64,000 bases of DNA from Podochytrium sp. JEL0797 (GCA_027596195.1 JADGJG010000018.1:26442-90441); one strand, 5' to 3'. Positions 1-10,616 are shown, counted from the first letter of the stretch. The notes: generated by a model not told the origin, from the sequence alone. Translations and numbers: made by a program.

Positions 1-142
1 TCGACATGGAGTTTGAATATATTGTGCTTTACAGTCCTTGATTGGATTCCGACTCCAAAAATTCAGTTTTCATTGCATCCTGGCCTCATTTTGTCGGTTT
101 AAGCCGTTTCAAACAATTGAAATCTTGAACCAAGGTTCCAAT

Positions 143-1318
143 TCATAGAAGAGTCTCCAACGCGACACAACGCTTGAGAAGAGCCACGCTAGCCACTTTG
201 GCTCCGTTCACGCGCAGCTCCTTCATCTTGGCGAGTTTTGAAAGTGGCTTGAGGTTGTACATGTTGGTGTCGCTGAGGTCAAGGATTTCGAGGTTCTTCA
301 GACTTGCGAGAGGTCGGATGTCGACGTGCGGATTTTCCTCGAGAACGAGAGTAGTCGAGCTGCAGAGCGTGGTGAGTGGCGCGATATCCGTGATTTTATT
401 GTAGCGGCACAAGAGTGTTTTGAGCTTCTCGAGGTTGGAGAGTGGTTCTATCGATTGCAGGCCACATTCATTGATGTCAAGGTGTTCAAGGTTGATGAGC
501 GAGGACAGAGGGTTCAGGGAGGGAAGAGTGGTTAGTTCCAACTCCAAAAACGTCAAGGCCGTGAAGTTGGAAATTCCGTTCAAGGAGTGATGCGAGTGCT
601 CAAGGGGATCAAGCGTTGCAAACGCGACATGGAGGACAAGTCTTCGAGATGTTCGAATTGCGTGTGACTAACATCCAGATCACGCAGGTGCGTCGGTTTG
701 GCGAGAGGGGAAAACACCACCACTCCAGCAGTGGAATGCAGAGACAGCTTCAGTTGCGCGAGCTCACCGATTGAGTTAATATCTACAACCGCTGAGTTCT
801 CGAGACGCAAAACGCGCAAAGCTGCCAAGTTGTGGATCCAAGAAATGTTTGAGAGGTGGTAGGAGACGCGAAGTTCAAGTTCCTTGACGCCTGTCAAATT
901 GCCCAGCTCGGCAATATCTTCGACACAAAAGGGCTAGTGAATCCGCTTCTAGCATCCCACTCGTTGATGCAGGGGACCTCGAGTTTCGGGAACAACTCGC
1001 GAATCTCTCGGAAGCTTGAAATTATTTCGAGTCCCTCAAACGAGAGCCCAAAACGGTCCAACCGACTCCTTGGAAAGAAATCAGCAGCGCGAACGAGGGG
1101 AAAAATGTTCCCAAGTCCGTGATTGAGGCGCCCATCGGGCGTGTACTCGATGCAGATTCCGATGCGAGACTTTGAAATGGCAAACAAACGGGCCTGGACA
1201 AAGAAGCGACATGTGGAGAAGAGGTGAAGGAGATCCGTGGCAGGCGTTAAGTCTCCAAGGAGGTGGTGGATGACGAGGAGGGCGTGGATTCCTGCTTCGC
1301 TTTCGCGACTGCGGGTGG
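143..1318 (-). pseudogene. Decayed F-box-like/leucine-rich-repeat gene
   Basis: Reading leftward from about 1318, the translation opens with an F-box-like helix (IHALLVIHHLLGDLT, then LLHLFSTCRFFVQARLF) and continues into leucine-rich repeats of about 22 residues such as NLEKLKTLLCRYNKITDIAPL. The reading changes frame twice: near 930, where the in-frame reading DIAELGNLTGVKELELR lies in a different frame from what precedes it, and near 583, where one added base would restore the repeat ITPLNGISNFTAL. No splice sites explain either shift and no ATG starts the F-box part. Family knowledge: F-box/LRR proteins recruit substrates to SCF ubiquitin ligases. Relatives lie at 15.6, 35.4, 57.5 and 63.7 kb, all broken. 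A sequencing error is possible for one indel but unlikely for the whole family. Confidence 0.7.
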
Positions 1319-1402
1319 TTCACGTAAATTAGTTTCTTTAAAAAGTCTTTATTACGTTGAAGGGGTAGTGTTTATCCCTATCAAATACAAAATTGGCTCG
1401 GT

Positions 1403-3007
1403 TCAACGCCTGCGTCGATCCGGAGAACCCCCTCTTCGATCACGACTCTTGCCCCGATTGCCAGCCACCGGTGAAGGCCTTCTCGGTTTCGCATTCATAC
1501 TCGACCGACGCGTTCTCGAAACATTTCTCTCGCCTCCACCATTACCACCACCACTACGACCGCCTCGATCCTTCCCAGACGCATTCGCGATCGCATTCCC
1601 GCGCTTCCTCTCCTCTACCGGGGCTACCACCGGCTCTGCAGCCGCATTCGTCTTTCCGCCACCTAAATACCCATACACCCCACCCGCAACTCCATTCACG
1701 GTCCTCAAGATTCCCCAATCGGACTTTTTGGGAGCCTCCACCGGTTGCACAGATTTCTCCTCTTTCTCACTACCCATTTCGTCGTACGTGTCGCGACGGC
1801 TGTATCGAGGATTGTTTCTTGGAGGACCGTTTTTCCTTCCGCCGCCACCGCGTTGTTGATCCCTTCCACCTCGCGCGTCTTTTTCATCTCTCCCGTCACG
1901 CAGATCCCTCCCTTTCGAAGGGTACTCATCCTCCCATGAATCCACACTCCCCCTCTGCGGTGCGACTCGCGGTGCCGTGTCGTACCGCTCGTCATCATCG
2001 TCAAATCTTCCACCACCATTCTCCATCAATTCAAAGTTGTCTTTCGCGGTAATGGACGCGTCGAACCGTTTCGCGTGGATCCAAGACCAGAGACTGAGTC
2101 CCATTGCGGTAGTGGTGGAGACGAGGGATGTGATCATGAGCGTGAGAATGGCGGGACTCAAGGAAGCTGTGATTCCCCTATTCAAACGACGACTGTTAAT
2201 TTCCCATCAACTATTCCACTCAATGAGGGTAAGAGAACTCAACTGAAACCCAGACAAATACGCCACCATCCCCACCTGCGCAACCCCGCTGCATGCGCAA
2301 CAAATCACGAGACAGATCCACGCAGCGAAACAGGATACACTCACAAACTTCCCGCACGCGACCCATTTCCCCCTCCACACCTTCCTCAACCAAAAACACA
2401 CCACGGCTGCAACCGCGCCTATTAGTGCGACGCCGAGAATGATGGTTGCGATGGGGAGTGTGAAGATGAGGATCGGGTTTGTTGTGTATGGGAGTGCGTC
2501 GATGGTTTCTGTTACGGTCCATTGTTTCGGGGAAGAGGGGGGAGGGGATGGTGTGAATTGGAATCCGTAGGAATTGTTGCCGATGGTTTTGAGGTCGGTG
2601 GCCGGGAGGCAGGATGTGGTGCCGTTTGTGAAGGTTTTGCAGGAACCCTGGTATTTGACGTGGTGGGGTGAGTGGGGTTTGAGTTTGGAGTTTGAGCTGT
2701 CAAAGTGGGTTACCCAGACGGTCAACACTGCGGATGTAACTTGATCACTGGGATTCGCACTGCCCGATACAATGGTGACTAGTCCCAGTGTCTGAACGAT
2801 GTGAGAGAAGGCGGACAAGGTGGCCAAGGCTGTGAGTGTGAAAGCCACACAGATTGCTAGCAGCGAGAGCAAAGTGAGGCGGACAGAAGGGTTGTGGATG
2901 TCTGGGGAGGTGGTGGAGTCGTTGTGGAGGGCGGGGAGGGGGGAGCGGAAGCGTGGTGGGGATGGAGAGTAGCTCTTGGTATTGATCCGTCGACCCCACG
3001 GCACCAT
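1403..3007 (-). CDS. Four-helix membrane protein, SUR7/PalI-like, with disordered tail
   Basis: Two exons, 3007-2244 and 2177-1403, joined over a 66-nt intron with donor GTTGAG; the lengths sum to 513 codons (512 aa). There is a hydrophobic helix at about residues 48-70, then an extracellular-type loop with NGT and NNS glycosylation sites and spaced cysteines, then helices at about 180-208 and 215-245. A fourth helix (LSPAILTLMITSLVSTTTA) is formed only after splicing. The last ~200 residues are charged and rich in Gly, Arg and Pro (GGRDQQRGGGGRKNGPPRNN), so probably a disordered cytosolic tail. Topology and loop layout match the fungal SUR7/Rim9-PalI group of plasma-membrane domain or pH-sensing proteins; this is by layout only, since no diagnostic motif was recognised. 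The ATG at 3007 is the first in frame. Confidence 0.6.
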
Positions 3008-3094
3008 CTCGGTTAATTGAATTTTTTTTGACGGTGATTACCAATTTTGATGGTTGGCACGTGTGCGACTGCGTGAAGGCTTGGGAGTCAAAAT

Positions 3095-3420
3095 TCAGAG
3101 GAAAAGGCACCAAACCGTTAACGTAGCACAGTCAAACGTTATCACCAACTCTGTTTTCCACGCAGCACTTTCAGCGTTGAAACCACACTTCAACTCCTGG
3201 TAACTCCGTAAACCGCCTTCGCGTGTGGTCTCTAGGTCACGTTCATGGGCCGCGAGAGTTGATGCGCGCTGTGGCAACATCCTGAACTAGGCGATTCCAC
3301 TTGTTGCGCAATATTTGCACACGTTGGATCACCGAGGCATGGTCGCGACTAGGCGCGTCGAGGAGGAGGGCGGCAGCGCGTCCCACGCGACGTCGAGTTC
3401 GGCTTGTAAGGCAACGACTT
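3095..3420 (-). pseudogene. Possible coiled-coil gene remnant
   Basis: Three consecutive stretches in different minus-strand frames read like charged alpha-helix: ALQAELDVAWDAL near 3400, VIQRVQILRNKWNRLVQDVA near 3300, and ERDLETTREGGLRSYQEL near 3220. They abut without splice sites, as expected of a coiled-coil segment broken by two indels. No start codon and no family are recognised. This is weak evidence and could be chance composition. Confidence 0.25.
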
Positions 3421-3813
3421 GCACCAGTCTTTCTTTTGATATTGATAAATATTTCATGAGAAGGGGCAGAGAAGGGAGGCGATCATTTAAAGGGGCAGAG
3501 TCTCCTATTTTCCTCCTGTGAAATTAAATGGGAAAGAGGGAGATGGAAATCCTGATATTGTGAAAGGAGAGCAATGAAACGCTTCAGAACCTTCAATCTC
3601 GTTATATAAAAAAACCAAAACCGACCCATTTAATTATTCTCCAACCTTTCTAAAGGGACTATTTATCCACCCCCGGCTCGTGATTTCGATGAGCGCTGAG
3701 GTGGGCTTCAGTGATGTAGGAGGCATATTCGCAGTAGTGTAGTTTTAATCGATTTAAGTTGGCGAATAGTCTGGCCACCGCCCCAAGAAAGAAAGAAAGA
3801 TCCAATCTCATCA
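3421..3813. other. Intergenic, no gene seen
   Basis: AT-rich stretch between the coiled-coil remnant and the stop codon of kexin gene 1. No ORF with coding character and no RNA gene was seen. It probably holds the 3' end of the kexin transcript; candidate polyadenylation signals in this stretch are not convincing. Confidence 0.5.
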
Positions 3814-6724
3814 TCAAACCCCCTCCTGCTGCGTCGAATCAAACAACAAATCATCCATCAAATACCCACCCCTCCTCAACTCCTCCAATTCCTCCTCCGT
3901 CGGGCCCTCGCCAAACTCATCCAACTCATCCACTCCATCCAAATCGTCACCCAGCCTCTGGAATTCGTACAACTCGTCTCCTTCCATTGCACCGCTGGGC
4001 CGGCGCTGGTATTTTCGGTGTTGTTGCCAGGATTCAAAGTGGTCGTAGAGTTGTCGGCGTTTCGAGAAGAGACAGTAGATGCATGTTGCGAGGGTCGAGA
4101 GGACGATGAGTGACCAGAGGAATCCGCTGAAACCGCCGCCTTCACTCGGTTCCGGTTTGACAAATTCGGCGCCTGGTGTGGCGGAAGGCACCGCCTTCTC
4201 CGGATCCGATGTCGCGACAACAGAAGGTGTCGATTTCGCATCCTCTTCAGGAACCGGTGCGACGAACTCGGGTTTCTTTTTAATGGAACTCGATTCGCTT
4301 CCCCAGAGTTGGATGGACGCGCTTTCGAGTTTTCCAGTGAGTTCGGGATTTTCAAAGTCACGCACAATGATTTTCCAGGTTCCTGTGGGTGGTTCGTCCC
4401 TGCGCGAATAAAAGGAAATAAATACACAACGGCCAAAGCCAACGCAAAGCAGAAAGAGAAAGCAAAATTACTCACCAATGCGCCACACTCATAAACGTCC
4501 AATTCTTGAACCCCGTCGTATCCCCATCCCCGCGTCTCGAAACGGCCAAATTCGACACGATTCCAGCAGGACTCACCAAATCCACATTCACGTCCCCTCT
4601 TTTGGCGTGTTGGATGTTCACCTTGACAGTCACATGTTCCAAGGCTCCAAATTTGTTTTCCTTCAATGCACCCTCTGTGACTTCAAACGCGACCCGCACG
4701 TCTTGTCCGGCACCTTGCGGAATCACTCCGTCTCCTTCTGGGAGCAACAACGGGCTCTCGTAAGACGTTTGCGGGGCAACCGTCCTCCATTCCTTGGCAA
4801 CCTTCAAAATCCGATACGCGTCCAACTTGCCATAACCAAACTCGTGGCTGTACAACCTACCTGCGGCGGTTTTGAACCAGCTCTTGTCGTCTGTAGAAAT
4901 AGGTACCGCGGAACGCACTGTGATGTGCTGGAAGTCGCGCCAGGAAAGGTCGGGGCGGATGGAGTGAACGAGGGCGTAGATTCCCGAGGCGAGGGGGGCT
5001 GCGGCGGAGGTGCCGCCGTGGGATTTTGTGCAGAGGTCGGAGCCGGTATGGCTGATGGACCAGTCGGTGGTTGCCTTTTGGTTTGTGGGGTGAGGGAGAA
5101 GTTGCGATATCAGTTGTTGTGCTAGAGTGCTTTTTCGTGAGTTTGATATTTCAATGCTCTCGGCTTTTCTTGGCTCGCTGCGATCGCTCTTTTTTCTCTA
5201 TGCACATTGCGCATGAATTGCTCGCTTCGCTCACTCTTCTTCTACGCGCTTCGCGAACGACTTGTTCGCTTCACTCGCATATTTTTCTTCGACGCGCTTC
5301 GACGATGAGTAGTTCGCTTCGCTGACTCTCTTCCGCGCTTTCGCGGTGCGCATGACTTGCTCGCTCACTCCCCATCCGCCCTTTCGCGCGCGCGGTGTGC
5401 GCACGCACCCTCCCTCGCGCACGTCGCGTCGCTGCGCTCGCTTCACAGCCACTCCAAACTCCACCTCACCTCACTCGCACAAAATACTCACAATCGCATC
5501 ATCATGCCGAACTGTCGCCGAACTATACATGACAATCAAATTCGCACTACACGCCTCAGAATACGCGGGATGCTGGTTATTGCGATCGACGGCCCCAACG
5601 GTAATGGTATAAATGGAATTCGTGTACCCATCGAAATTGCAATTATCTCCCGAAGCACCACCGTTTCCGGAGGCAAACACGAAAATGGAACCGAGCCCGT
5701 TTCTGCCGTTTGTGATTCCATTGAAGACCGCGTCGGAAACGATTCGGGGTGGAGCCTCCATGGTACGACCGTCATCAGTGGGACCCCAGGAACAAGAAAA
5801 GATGTGGTTCTCGTTGAATTTGTAGTTGATGGAAGCGGCTTCGTCGGCTTCCGTGAGAGCACCGCCGAGAATTCGCACAGCCGAGACTTTTGCTTCGAAC
5901 GCGACTCCGACGCCGCACACGTTGTTGCGCACGGCAGCGACTTCGCCGGCGCAGCGGGTGCCGTGGCGGTCGTCGCTGACTTTGGGGTTTGGGACGGGGG
6001 TGTGTGCGTTGAAGTCGTAGGAGCCTTCGGCGAACTTGGAAACAGTTTCAGTAATTTGATACCGAGTATTCCAGGCATTGTAACGTATTCGAAACTCACG
6101 TAATTGTCTTTCAGATCGTTGCTGTTCATATCAAGACCGTCATCGACAAAACACACGACGGCGCCCTTTCCAAAGATTCCTGTCAACTTTTGTTAAGTAA
6201 GAATCCCATACCCAATACACTGTACAAATAAAGAATACGTTAATTAGCAGATAAATACCTTGCTCCCATGCACCCGTCAAATTGTGATCATTTCCCAACT
6301 GCCCCGGCGAAGTGTTCAGCAGATGCCACTGGTCCTTGAACATTGGATCCGTGATGTCGTCTGTTGAAAACGGCGCATCTCGTTTGACGAGGCGCATCCG
6401 CGGTGTTTGGATCTCTGCCCATTCGACGCCTTTGTCGCCCAAGAAATCGGATTCGAGCGACGATCGCCGGGATACGTCAGACTTTGGCAGCGCAAACAGA
6501 AAGTGGCGTTTGAGTTCGCCGACTTGGCCGATGAAGTGGACATTCATTCGCGCGCCGAGGGCAGAGGCCGCGGTGTGGAGTGAAGAGGGGTCAAAGGAGG
6601 GTGCGAGTTTGACGGCAAAGTACGAAAAGTGATCGTGGTCATTCGGAGACACGAGGGGATGTGGTGCCGAAGTAGCGTGTCCAAAGAAGGGGGCCACGCA
6701 TGATAACACCAAGAATAATCGCAT
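3814..6724 (-). CDS. Kexin-like subtilisin-family proprotein convertase, gene 1
   Basis: Five exons (6724-6259, 6179-6100, 6034-5492, 5074-4476, 4399-3814) give 757 aa; phases check. Order: signal peptide (MRLFLVLSCVAPFFGHATSA), prodomain ending at a dibasic site (LVKR, about 115), subtilisin domain, P domain, one transmembrane helix (about 650-670) and an acidic cytosolic tail. The triad is visible as Asp in VVCFVDDGLD (about 168), His in DRHGTRCAGE (about 206) and Ser in SHGGTSAAAPL (about 386), with the oxyanion Asn in FVFASGNGG. Family knowledge: kexins are calcium-dependent late-Golgi proteases cutting after Lys-Arg or Arg-Arg in secreted precursors. Exon boundaries match kexin gene 2 at 13.1 kb, so the two are duplicates. 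Intron 3 is 417 nt here against 52 nt there. All key residues are present, so the enzyme is expected to be active. Confidence 0.95.
5075..5491 (-). repeat. Enlarged kexin intron 3 filled with degenerate self-complementary repeats
   Basis: The intron runs from donor GTGAGTATT to acceptor AAAAG. About 5160-5450 is dominated by variants of GCTTCGC and CGCGCTTCGCG (for example CTCGCTTCGCTCACTC near 5221 and GCGCGCGCGGTGTGCGCACGC near 5386). These read similarly on both strands and can pair with each other. The matching intron in kexin gene 2 lacks this block. Confidence 0.75.
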
Positions 6725-6893
6725 TTGCGTGCTTTTTGTTCAACTCCATTTCCGATACACTTCACACCTTTTTTAAAGTAATATTTCACCCCTCAACAAC
6801 CCCTCAACCGCATTGGCCGAATTAAAACACGACACTAGCATTGGGATCGTGTGGGAATTGCAGGATTTTTGGTTTGTTCAATTGGCGCACAGC

Positions 6894-7819
6894 TTAAGGG
6901 TGGACTTTTTGGCCATAAGAAAAATCGCAAGATGTCGTCCGCCATTTCGACTCCGAAATGGTCCCCATAAGGCTGGCAAACCCCGCCTCCGACGCCACAG
7001 GGATCACAGGCAGCGCTCATGGTCGTCGGCGGCAGCGTCGTCATCGAGATGCATGGGCTCGTGGCCGTCATGGTCATCTACGGCGTGTTCAGAACGAGAC
7101 CCTGCAGGTGTCAGCCGTCAGTTCGATACATGCTAGTGTGTCACATTTGAAGGAATCGCTACCTGGGGCAGCTCGGCGGCCGGATCCGAACCCAACGGCC
7201 TTGGCATGTTGTTTCTTTTTGCTCGGGGGCGGCATTTTGGGAAGAATTTCACTGATGATCGATCGAAAGGAAAATCGCAAGTTTTTCAAAAATTCATAAC
7301 AAATTAACAAATATCGATAAAAAAAATCTGCACATCAAATTCGATAGACAACTGGCAAGAGTGATATAGGACTTTGGAAGTAGCGAAAAATACCGAGAAT
7401 TCATTAAGCAGTTACGCTAAGCAACTTGAAATGTTGCAAAAGTTGTCGAAAGATCTTTTTCATGGTCCAAGGACCGAAATCGCAATTTCCAAGTATCAAA
7501 AGTTGTTTTCAATACAACACTAGTGTAATAACCGTTGAGTTTGCATGGATCGGATTCCATTTCGAAGAGGAGTTACATTTGCAAGGTTGGAAAATGCCCC
7601 CGTTCTCAGCGCGACTCATAACCGATCCCGAATGTATTTCCCGAATATTATTGGATATTCCAGTTAAGACTCCTCTCTTTATTCTGCTCTAAAAAATTCA
7701 GATCTGTCCAACTTCCCGTCAAGGCTTAAATTTGCTAACCGGAACTGGGGTTTTGAGGGGATCGAAAACGGCGATTTTTCCCGGACAGATTCGAACTTGT
7801 CGAAAAAGTCCACCCTTAA
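6894..7819. mobile_element. Non-autonomous DNA transposon, 926 bp, with 17-bp terminal inverted repeats
   Basis: The left end 6894-6910 reads TTAAGGGTGGACTTTTT and the right end 7803-7819 is its exact reverse complement. Immediately outside both ends is the direct repeat CACAGC (6888-6893 and 7820-7825), which looks like a 6-bp target-site duplication. An alternative is that the terminal TTAA is the duplicated target, as in piggyBac elements, with CACAGC coincidental. No transposase is present; inside is only a 56-codon spliced reading frame (7004-7235). Superfamily not assigned. Confidence 0.8.
7004..7235 (-). CDS. Small spliced ORF inside the transposon
   Basis: The ATG at 7235 starts a basic peptide (MPPPSKKKQHAKAVGFGSG). 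A GTAGCG to CTGCAG intron (7162-7102) joins it in phase to an acidic, His/Asp-rich end (VDDHDGHEPMHLDDDAAAD) that stops at 7004, giving 56 aa. The basic N-terminus rich in Lys and Gln resembles the start of some fungal transposase-type ORFs, so this may be the remaining 5' end of a lost transposase. It is too short to assign, and expression is unproven. Confidence 0.35.
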
Positions 7820-7834
7820 CACAGCGATTAATGG

Positions 7835-8165
7835 TCAGAATAAAGTTTTGGAAATAGACCCTTCATAAATTCTCGTTCTCTTGTACGCGGCGAATAACTG
7901 GCTCCTAACAGTAAAAGTAAAAAAGGATGCCGCCCACCAGTTGCATCTGCTGCAGGGTGTCAAAGTCGCGCAGCCGTCGCAAAAATAAGCCGATGACAAT
8001 GGGGACAGTGCTTGTATGGAAACTTGCGACAATAGTCGTAGTGCGCATTGTTGAAGATGACGGCCTCCACTTCTGGTGGGACTCCGAATGGAAGGATAAT
8101 ATCGCACGGCTGCTCAGCGGTTCAGCAGGGGTCGCTGGTTTGGGCATTCATGTTGGAAATAAGGT
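7835..8165 (-). pseudogene. Degenerate paralogue of the Cys-rich small protein
   Basis: Reading leftward from about 8150 gives MNAQTSDPC, a stop, then EQPCDIILPFGVPPEVEAVIF, which aligns with EQLCDILRSFGIPPEIAAMIF of the gene at 8231-8488. Downstream it keeps spaced Cys/His (CRKFPYKHCPHCHR) but the frame is broken. The transposon lies directly beyond its 3' end, and the sequence left of the transposon (6791-6890) resembles the 3' flank of the 8231 gene. The transposon may therefore have landed in the 3' region of this copy. Confidence 0.55.
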
Positions 8166-8230
8166 TGGGTGGCACAGGGTGTGAGATTCTGTTCGGTTTT
8201 TTGTTTGTTTTCCGATATTTGCTTGTGCGC

Positions 8231-8488
8231 TCAGCACCCTCTCAACCTCTTTGGGCGAATCAAAACACGACACCAGCATTTAAAACAGTGCGCGCAGTAT
8301 TCGCCGTTGCATTCCCCGCAAATAAACCGCCCGCAATGAATGCATTTGATTGCTCCAAAAGCGACTCCACACTTGCAAACCGCACGGCAAAAGATCATGG
8401 CCGCAATCTCTGGTGGGATTCCGAAGGACCGGAGAATGTCACAGAGCTGTTCAACGGTCAAATCGGAATCGCTGCATTCCGCTTGCAT
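8231..8488 (-). CDS. Small Cys-rich protein, zinc-finger-like, unknown
   Basis: 85 aa from the first real ATG (8488). The N-terminal half is a short helical region (LTVEQLCDILRSFGIPPEIA). The C-terminal half has cysteines in pairs (CKCG, CIHCGRFICGEC, CAHCFKCWC), the spacing expected of a cross-braced zinc site of RING or LIM type, though no standard RING consensus fits. A decayed copy sits at 7.84-8.17 kb. No function can be assigned. A longer spliced form cannot be excluded. Confidence 0.5.
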   Translation of the reverse strand: MQAECSDSDLTVEQLCDILRSFGIPPEIAAMIFCRAVCKCGVAFGAIKCIHCGRFICGECNGEYCAHCFKCWCRVLIRPKRLRGC

Positions 8489-8682
8489 GTTTGGGTTGCG
8501 AAATACGGTCAAATGAAGGTGGGTGGTGCAGTGGGATCGTGTGGGCTTTAAATTTTGCCATTAGTTCATGGCTTTTATCGAAAATGTTGGAAAAGAGATG
8601 GAGGCAACAACTGTATTATAAACCTTTGAAAAATGGAAAAAGTCAATAACAATAGGAATAAATAATAATGCATTTGGCCAAA

Positions 8683-8841
8683 GTAAAAAAATTATCCCCA
8701 AAAAAGGAACAAGGAGCAAGGAACAATGTATCCGGCAGGCATTCTCGCCATTTCCGCACAAAGGAACAAAGAACAATGCATCCGGCAGTCATTCTGGTCA
8801 AAATAATAAAATTATCCCCAAAAAAGGAACAAGGAACAATG
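8683..8841 (+). repeat. Tandem imperfect repeats over the translation start region
   Basis: The phrase AACAATGYATYCGGCA occurs three times, around 8722, 8772 and 8835. The phrase AAATTATCCCCAAAAAAGGAAC occurs near 8688 and again near 8808. Each copy carries an ATG; those at 8776 and 8839 are in the same frame as the downstream gene and that at 8726 is not. It is a local duplication of a leader and start-codon segment. Confidence 0.75.
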
Positions 8842-9885
8842 TATTCGGCAACCACCAGAAAGACAGCGTTCTCGCTCCTCACTATTCTTGTTCTCCTTGC
8901 TCCCAGCTCGTATCTTCTTGGTCTTACTCCACATGGGACTGGTCTCAACTGCCCGAACGCGACCAGTCTGAACACGACGCAAGAAAAGGAGCCAAGTTGG
9001 TGCATCCTTCAAGTTTCGAGCGCCTTGAACGCCTCGCTTCTTGCCATCATCGACCAGATCAAGACCAAGCAAGACGTCCAAAAATTCCTCACGGCCCACC
9101 CATCCGTATTCCACCACCTCGAAACCCTCTCTCTCCTGCTCACAAGACTCTACGCCATGGAGCAAAACTACACCCATCTGACCAGCCATGGCGACCCGTA
9201 CATCACTGAACTTGAATCCAAGAACCTCGCGCACGCCAAATACTGGTTGAAACCCATGTTTGCGCGTGACACGATGGAAAACCACTCAGAATGCGAGTGG
9301 ATCGCTTTATGGGATTTGGACGCGTTCCCATGGATGGAATCGCACACCTTGTCCTTCAACAAGTTTTTTGACGCAATTACACCCACCTTCCAGTCCAAAA
9401 ACTACCAATCATATGTTCGTGCGAAACTTGCAGGGGTTCCGTTCTATGAGCAATCAGCAGTTTTGCTAGTGGCCACCAATGGAGAGCGGTTGTGGCATTC
9501 GAGGGGGACTGTGGGGTGGCCGGAGGACAATGATGTGACGTTGGTGAATTCGGGAGTATTTATGGTCAAGAATTGTGCGCGTGGGAGACAGTTGATGGTG
9601 GAGTGGTTGGATGGACCGTTGGATGCGAGTGAAGAGGAGAAAGAGTTGTGGGTCAAGCGTGATTGGCCTCATGCGGACCAAGGCGGGTTGAATTTGATTC
9701 TGGATTTGCGCTATCAGGAGGAACATGCCATGTATCCCTATCAGGACTTTCATGATCACAATAATGGGTTTATTCGTCATGGAGCGGGAGACCATAAGCA
9801 AAGAGTTCTGGTGAATGCGCGCCAGAAGCTGATTGAATTGGGGTTCAAGTTTGCAGAATGCGGGGAGGCCACAGATTGTTCGTAA
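8839..9885 (+). CDS. Putative Golgi-type glycosyltransferase (nucleotide-diphospho-sugar transferase fold)
   Basis: Intronless. From the ATG at 8839 the product is 348 aa with an N-terminal signal or anchor segment (SLLTILVLLAPSSYLLG). The frame is open back to ATGs at 8776 and 8668, but only the 8839 start puts the hydrophobic segment at the N-terminus. The motif WIALWDLDAFPWM looks like the metal-binding DxD site of a GT-A transferase. LVNSGVFMVKNCARG and DWPHADQGGLN resemble the acceptor and late catalytic segments of galactosyl- or mannosyltransferases such as GT34, and three or more N-glycosylation sequons occur. Family assignment is by motif only; the donor sugar is unknown. The product would act in the secretory pathway. 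Confidence 0.6.
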   Translation: MYSATTRKTAFSLLTILVLLAPSSYLLGLTPHGTGLNCPNATSLNTTQEKEPSWCILQVSSALNASLLAIIDQIKTKQDVQKFLTAHPSVFHHLETLSLLLTRLYAMEQNYTHLTSHGDPYITELESKNLAHAKYWLKPMFARDTMENHSECEWIALWDLDAFPWMESHTLSFNKFFDAITPTFQSKNYQSYVRAKLAGVPFYEQSAVLLVATNGERLWHSRGTVGWPEDNDVTLVNSGVFMVKNCARGRQLMVEWLDGPLDASEEEKELWVKRDWPHADQGGLNLILDLRYQEEHAMYPYQDFHDHNNGFIRHGAGDHKQRVLVNARQKLIELGFKFAECGEATDCS

Positions 9886-10031
9886 CAGAGTTCACGCGGA
9901 TTTCATTTGGGCCTATGGAACATGAAAAGAATTAATCAACAAAATGCTTTTTACACACCGTTAACCGCCTGAATCAAAACTCACCGAAACGCAGGACCGA
10001 AATCGACGTTAAAGTTGGACACACTGAGATT

Positions 10032-10500
10032 TCAATTCCTTCTCTTCATCCCAACTAGGAGCTCATAGTCTTTAATACTGCTCCATGTGAAATCGATTTC
10101 CCGTCGGACCGGCTGGCGGACTGCAGCTTGGGACCGATTCGTGGTGATGGAATAATGGGTCTGCATGGACTCGGAGTCGCCGTCAGCGCAAATGCATGGT
10201 TGAGAATAGTCTTGTGTGCCGGAATTGATGATGAACGGTAGCTTTTTAAGTCGTCGGAAGTGCTTATTATTTTTTGGAAGGTGTTTTCTGAGGTCGACAC
10301 TCGCACACGTAAGATATTGCGTAAGGCCCCTCACGAATGGCTCTGAATGGTATGAGAGGTTGGGAATTTGATGATGAACTATTGGTAGCAGTTGGAAGGG
10401 TCATGATCGCTCAATGTAAGATGTTGGCCGTTAGTGTGGGGGTATGGGCATGTGAGGTATAGTGATTGAGAGACCGTCGCTTGGCAATAAATCGGACTTC
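10032..10500 (-). pseudogene. Broken paralogue of the 10.6-11.4 kb gene
   Basis: The minus strand starting near 10500 resembles the gene at 10617-11417: LYLTCPYPHTNGQHLTLSDHD against VYLTCPQPHNNRQPLTLSDRD, and later CADGDSESMQT and DYELLVGM. It has an in-frame stop after the first ~45 residues, an inserted duplicate of the FIIKAGTQ-equivalent region (10210-10380), and loses similarity before the hydrophobic half. Decayed, truncated tandem copy. Confidence 0.65.
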
Positions 10501-10616
10501 GTATCCCTATTTCTTAAGAGTGAAGGAAAATCGGAAAGAAAACTACTGTATCCCACGATTTTTCAACATGGTTTGTAACAGATGAGGAGAAAATACATTT
10601 CTTATATTTACAAGAT

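Noticed and set aside
143..1318. LRR relics explained as intact multi-exon genes
   Set aside because: At the frame changes there are no GT-AG pairs of suitable size, and one added base restores the repeat. Intact genes in the same window show that their introns are easy to see.
5160..5450. CRISPR-like array
   Set aside because: The repeats are short, degenerate and without regular spacers, lie inside a spliced intron, and the genome is eukaryotic.
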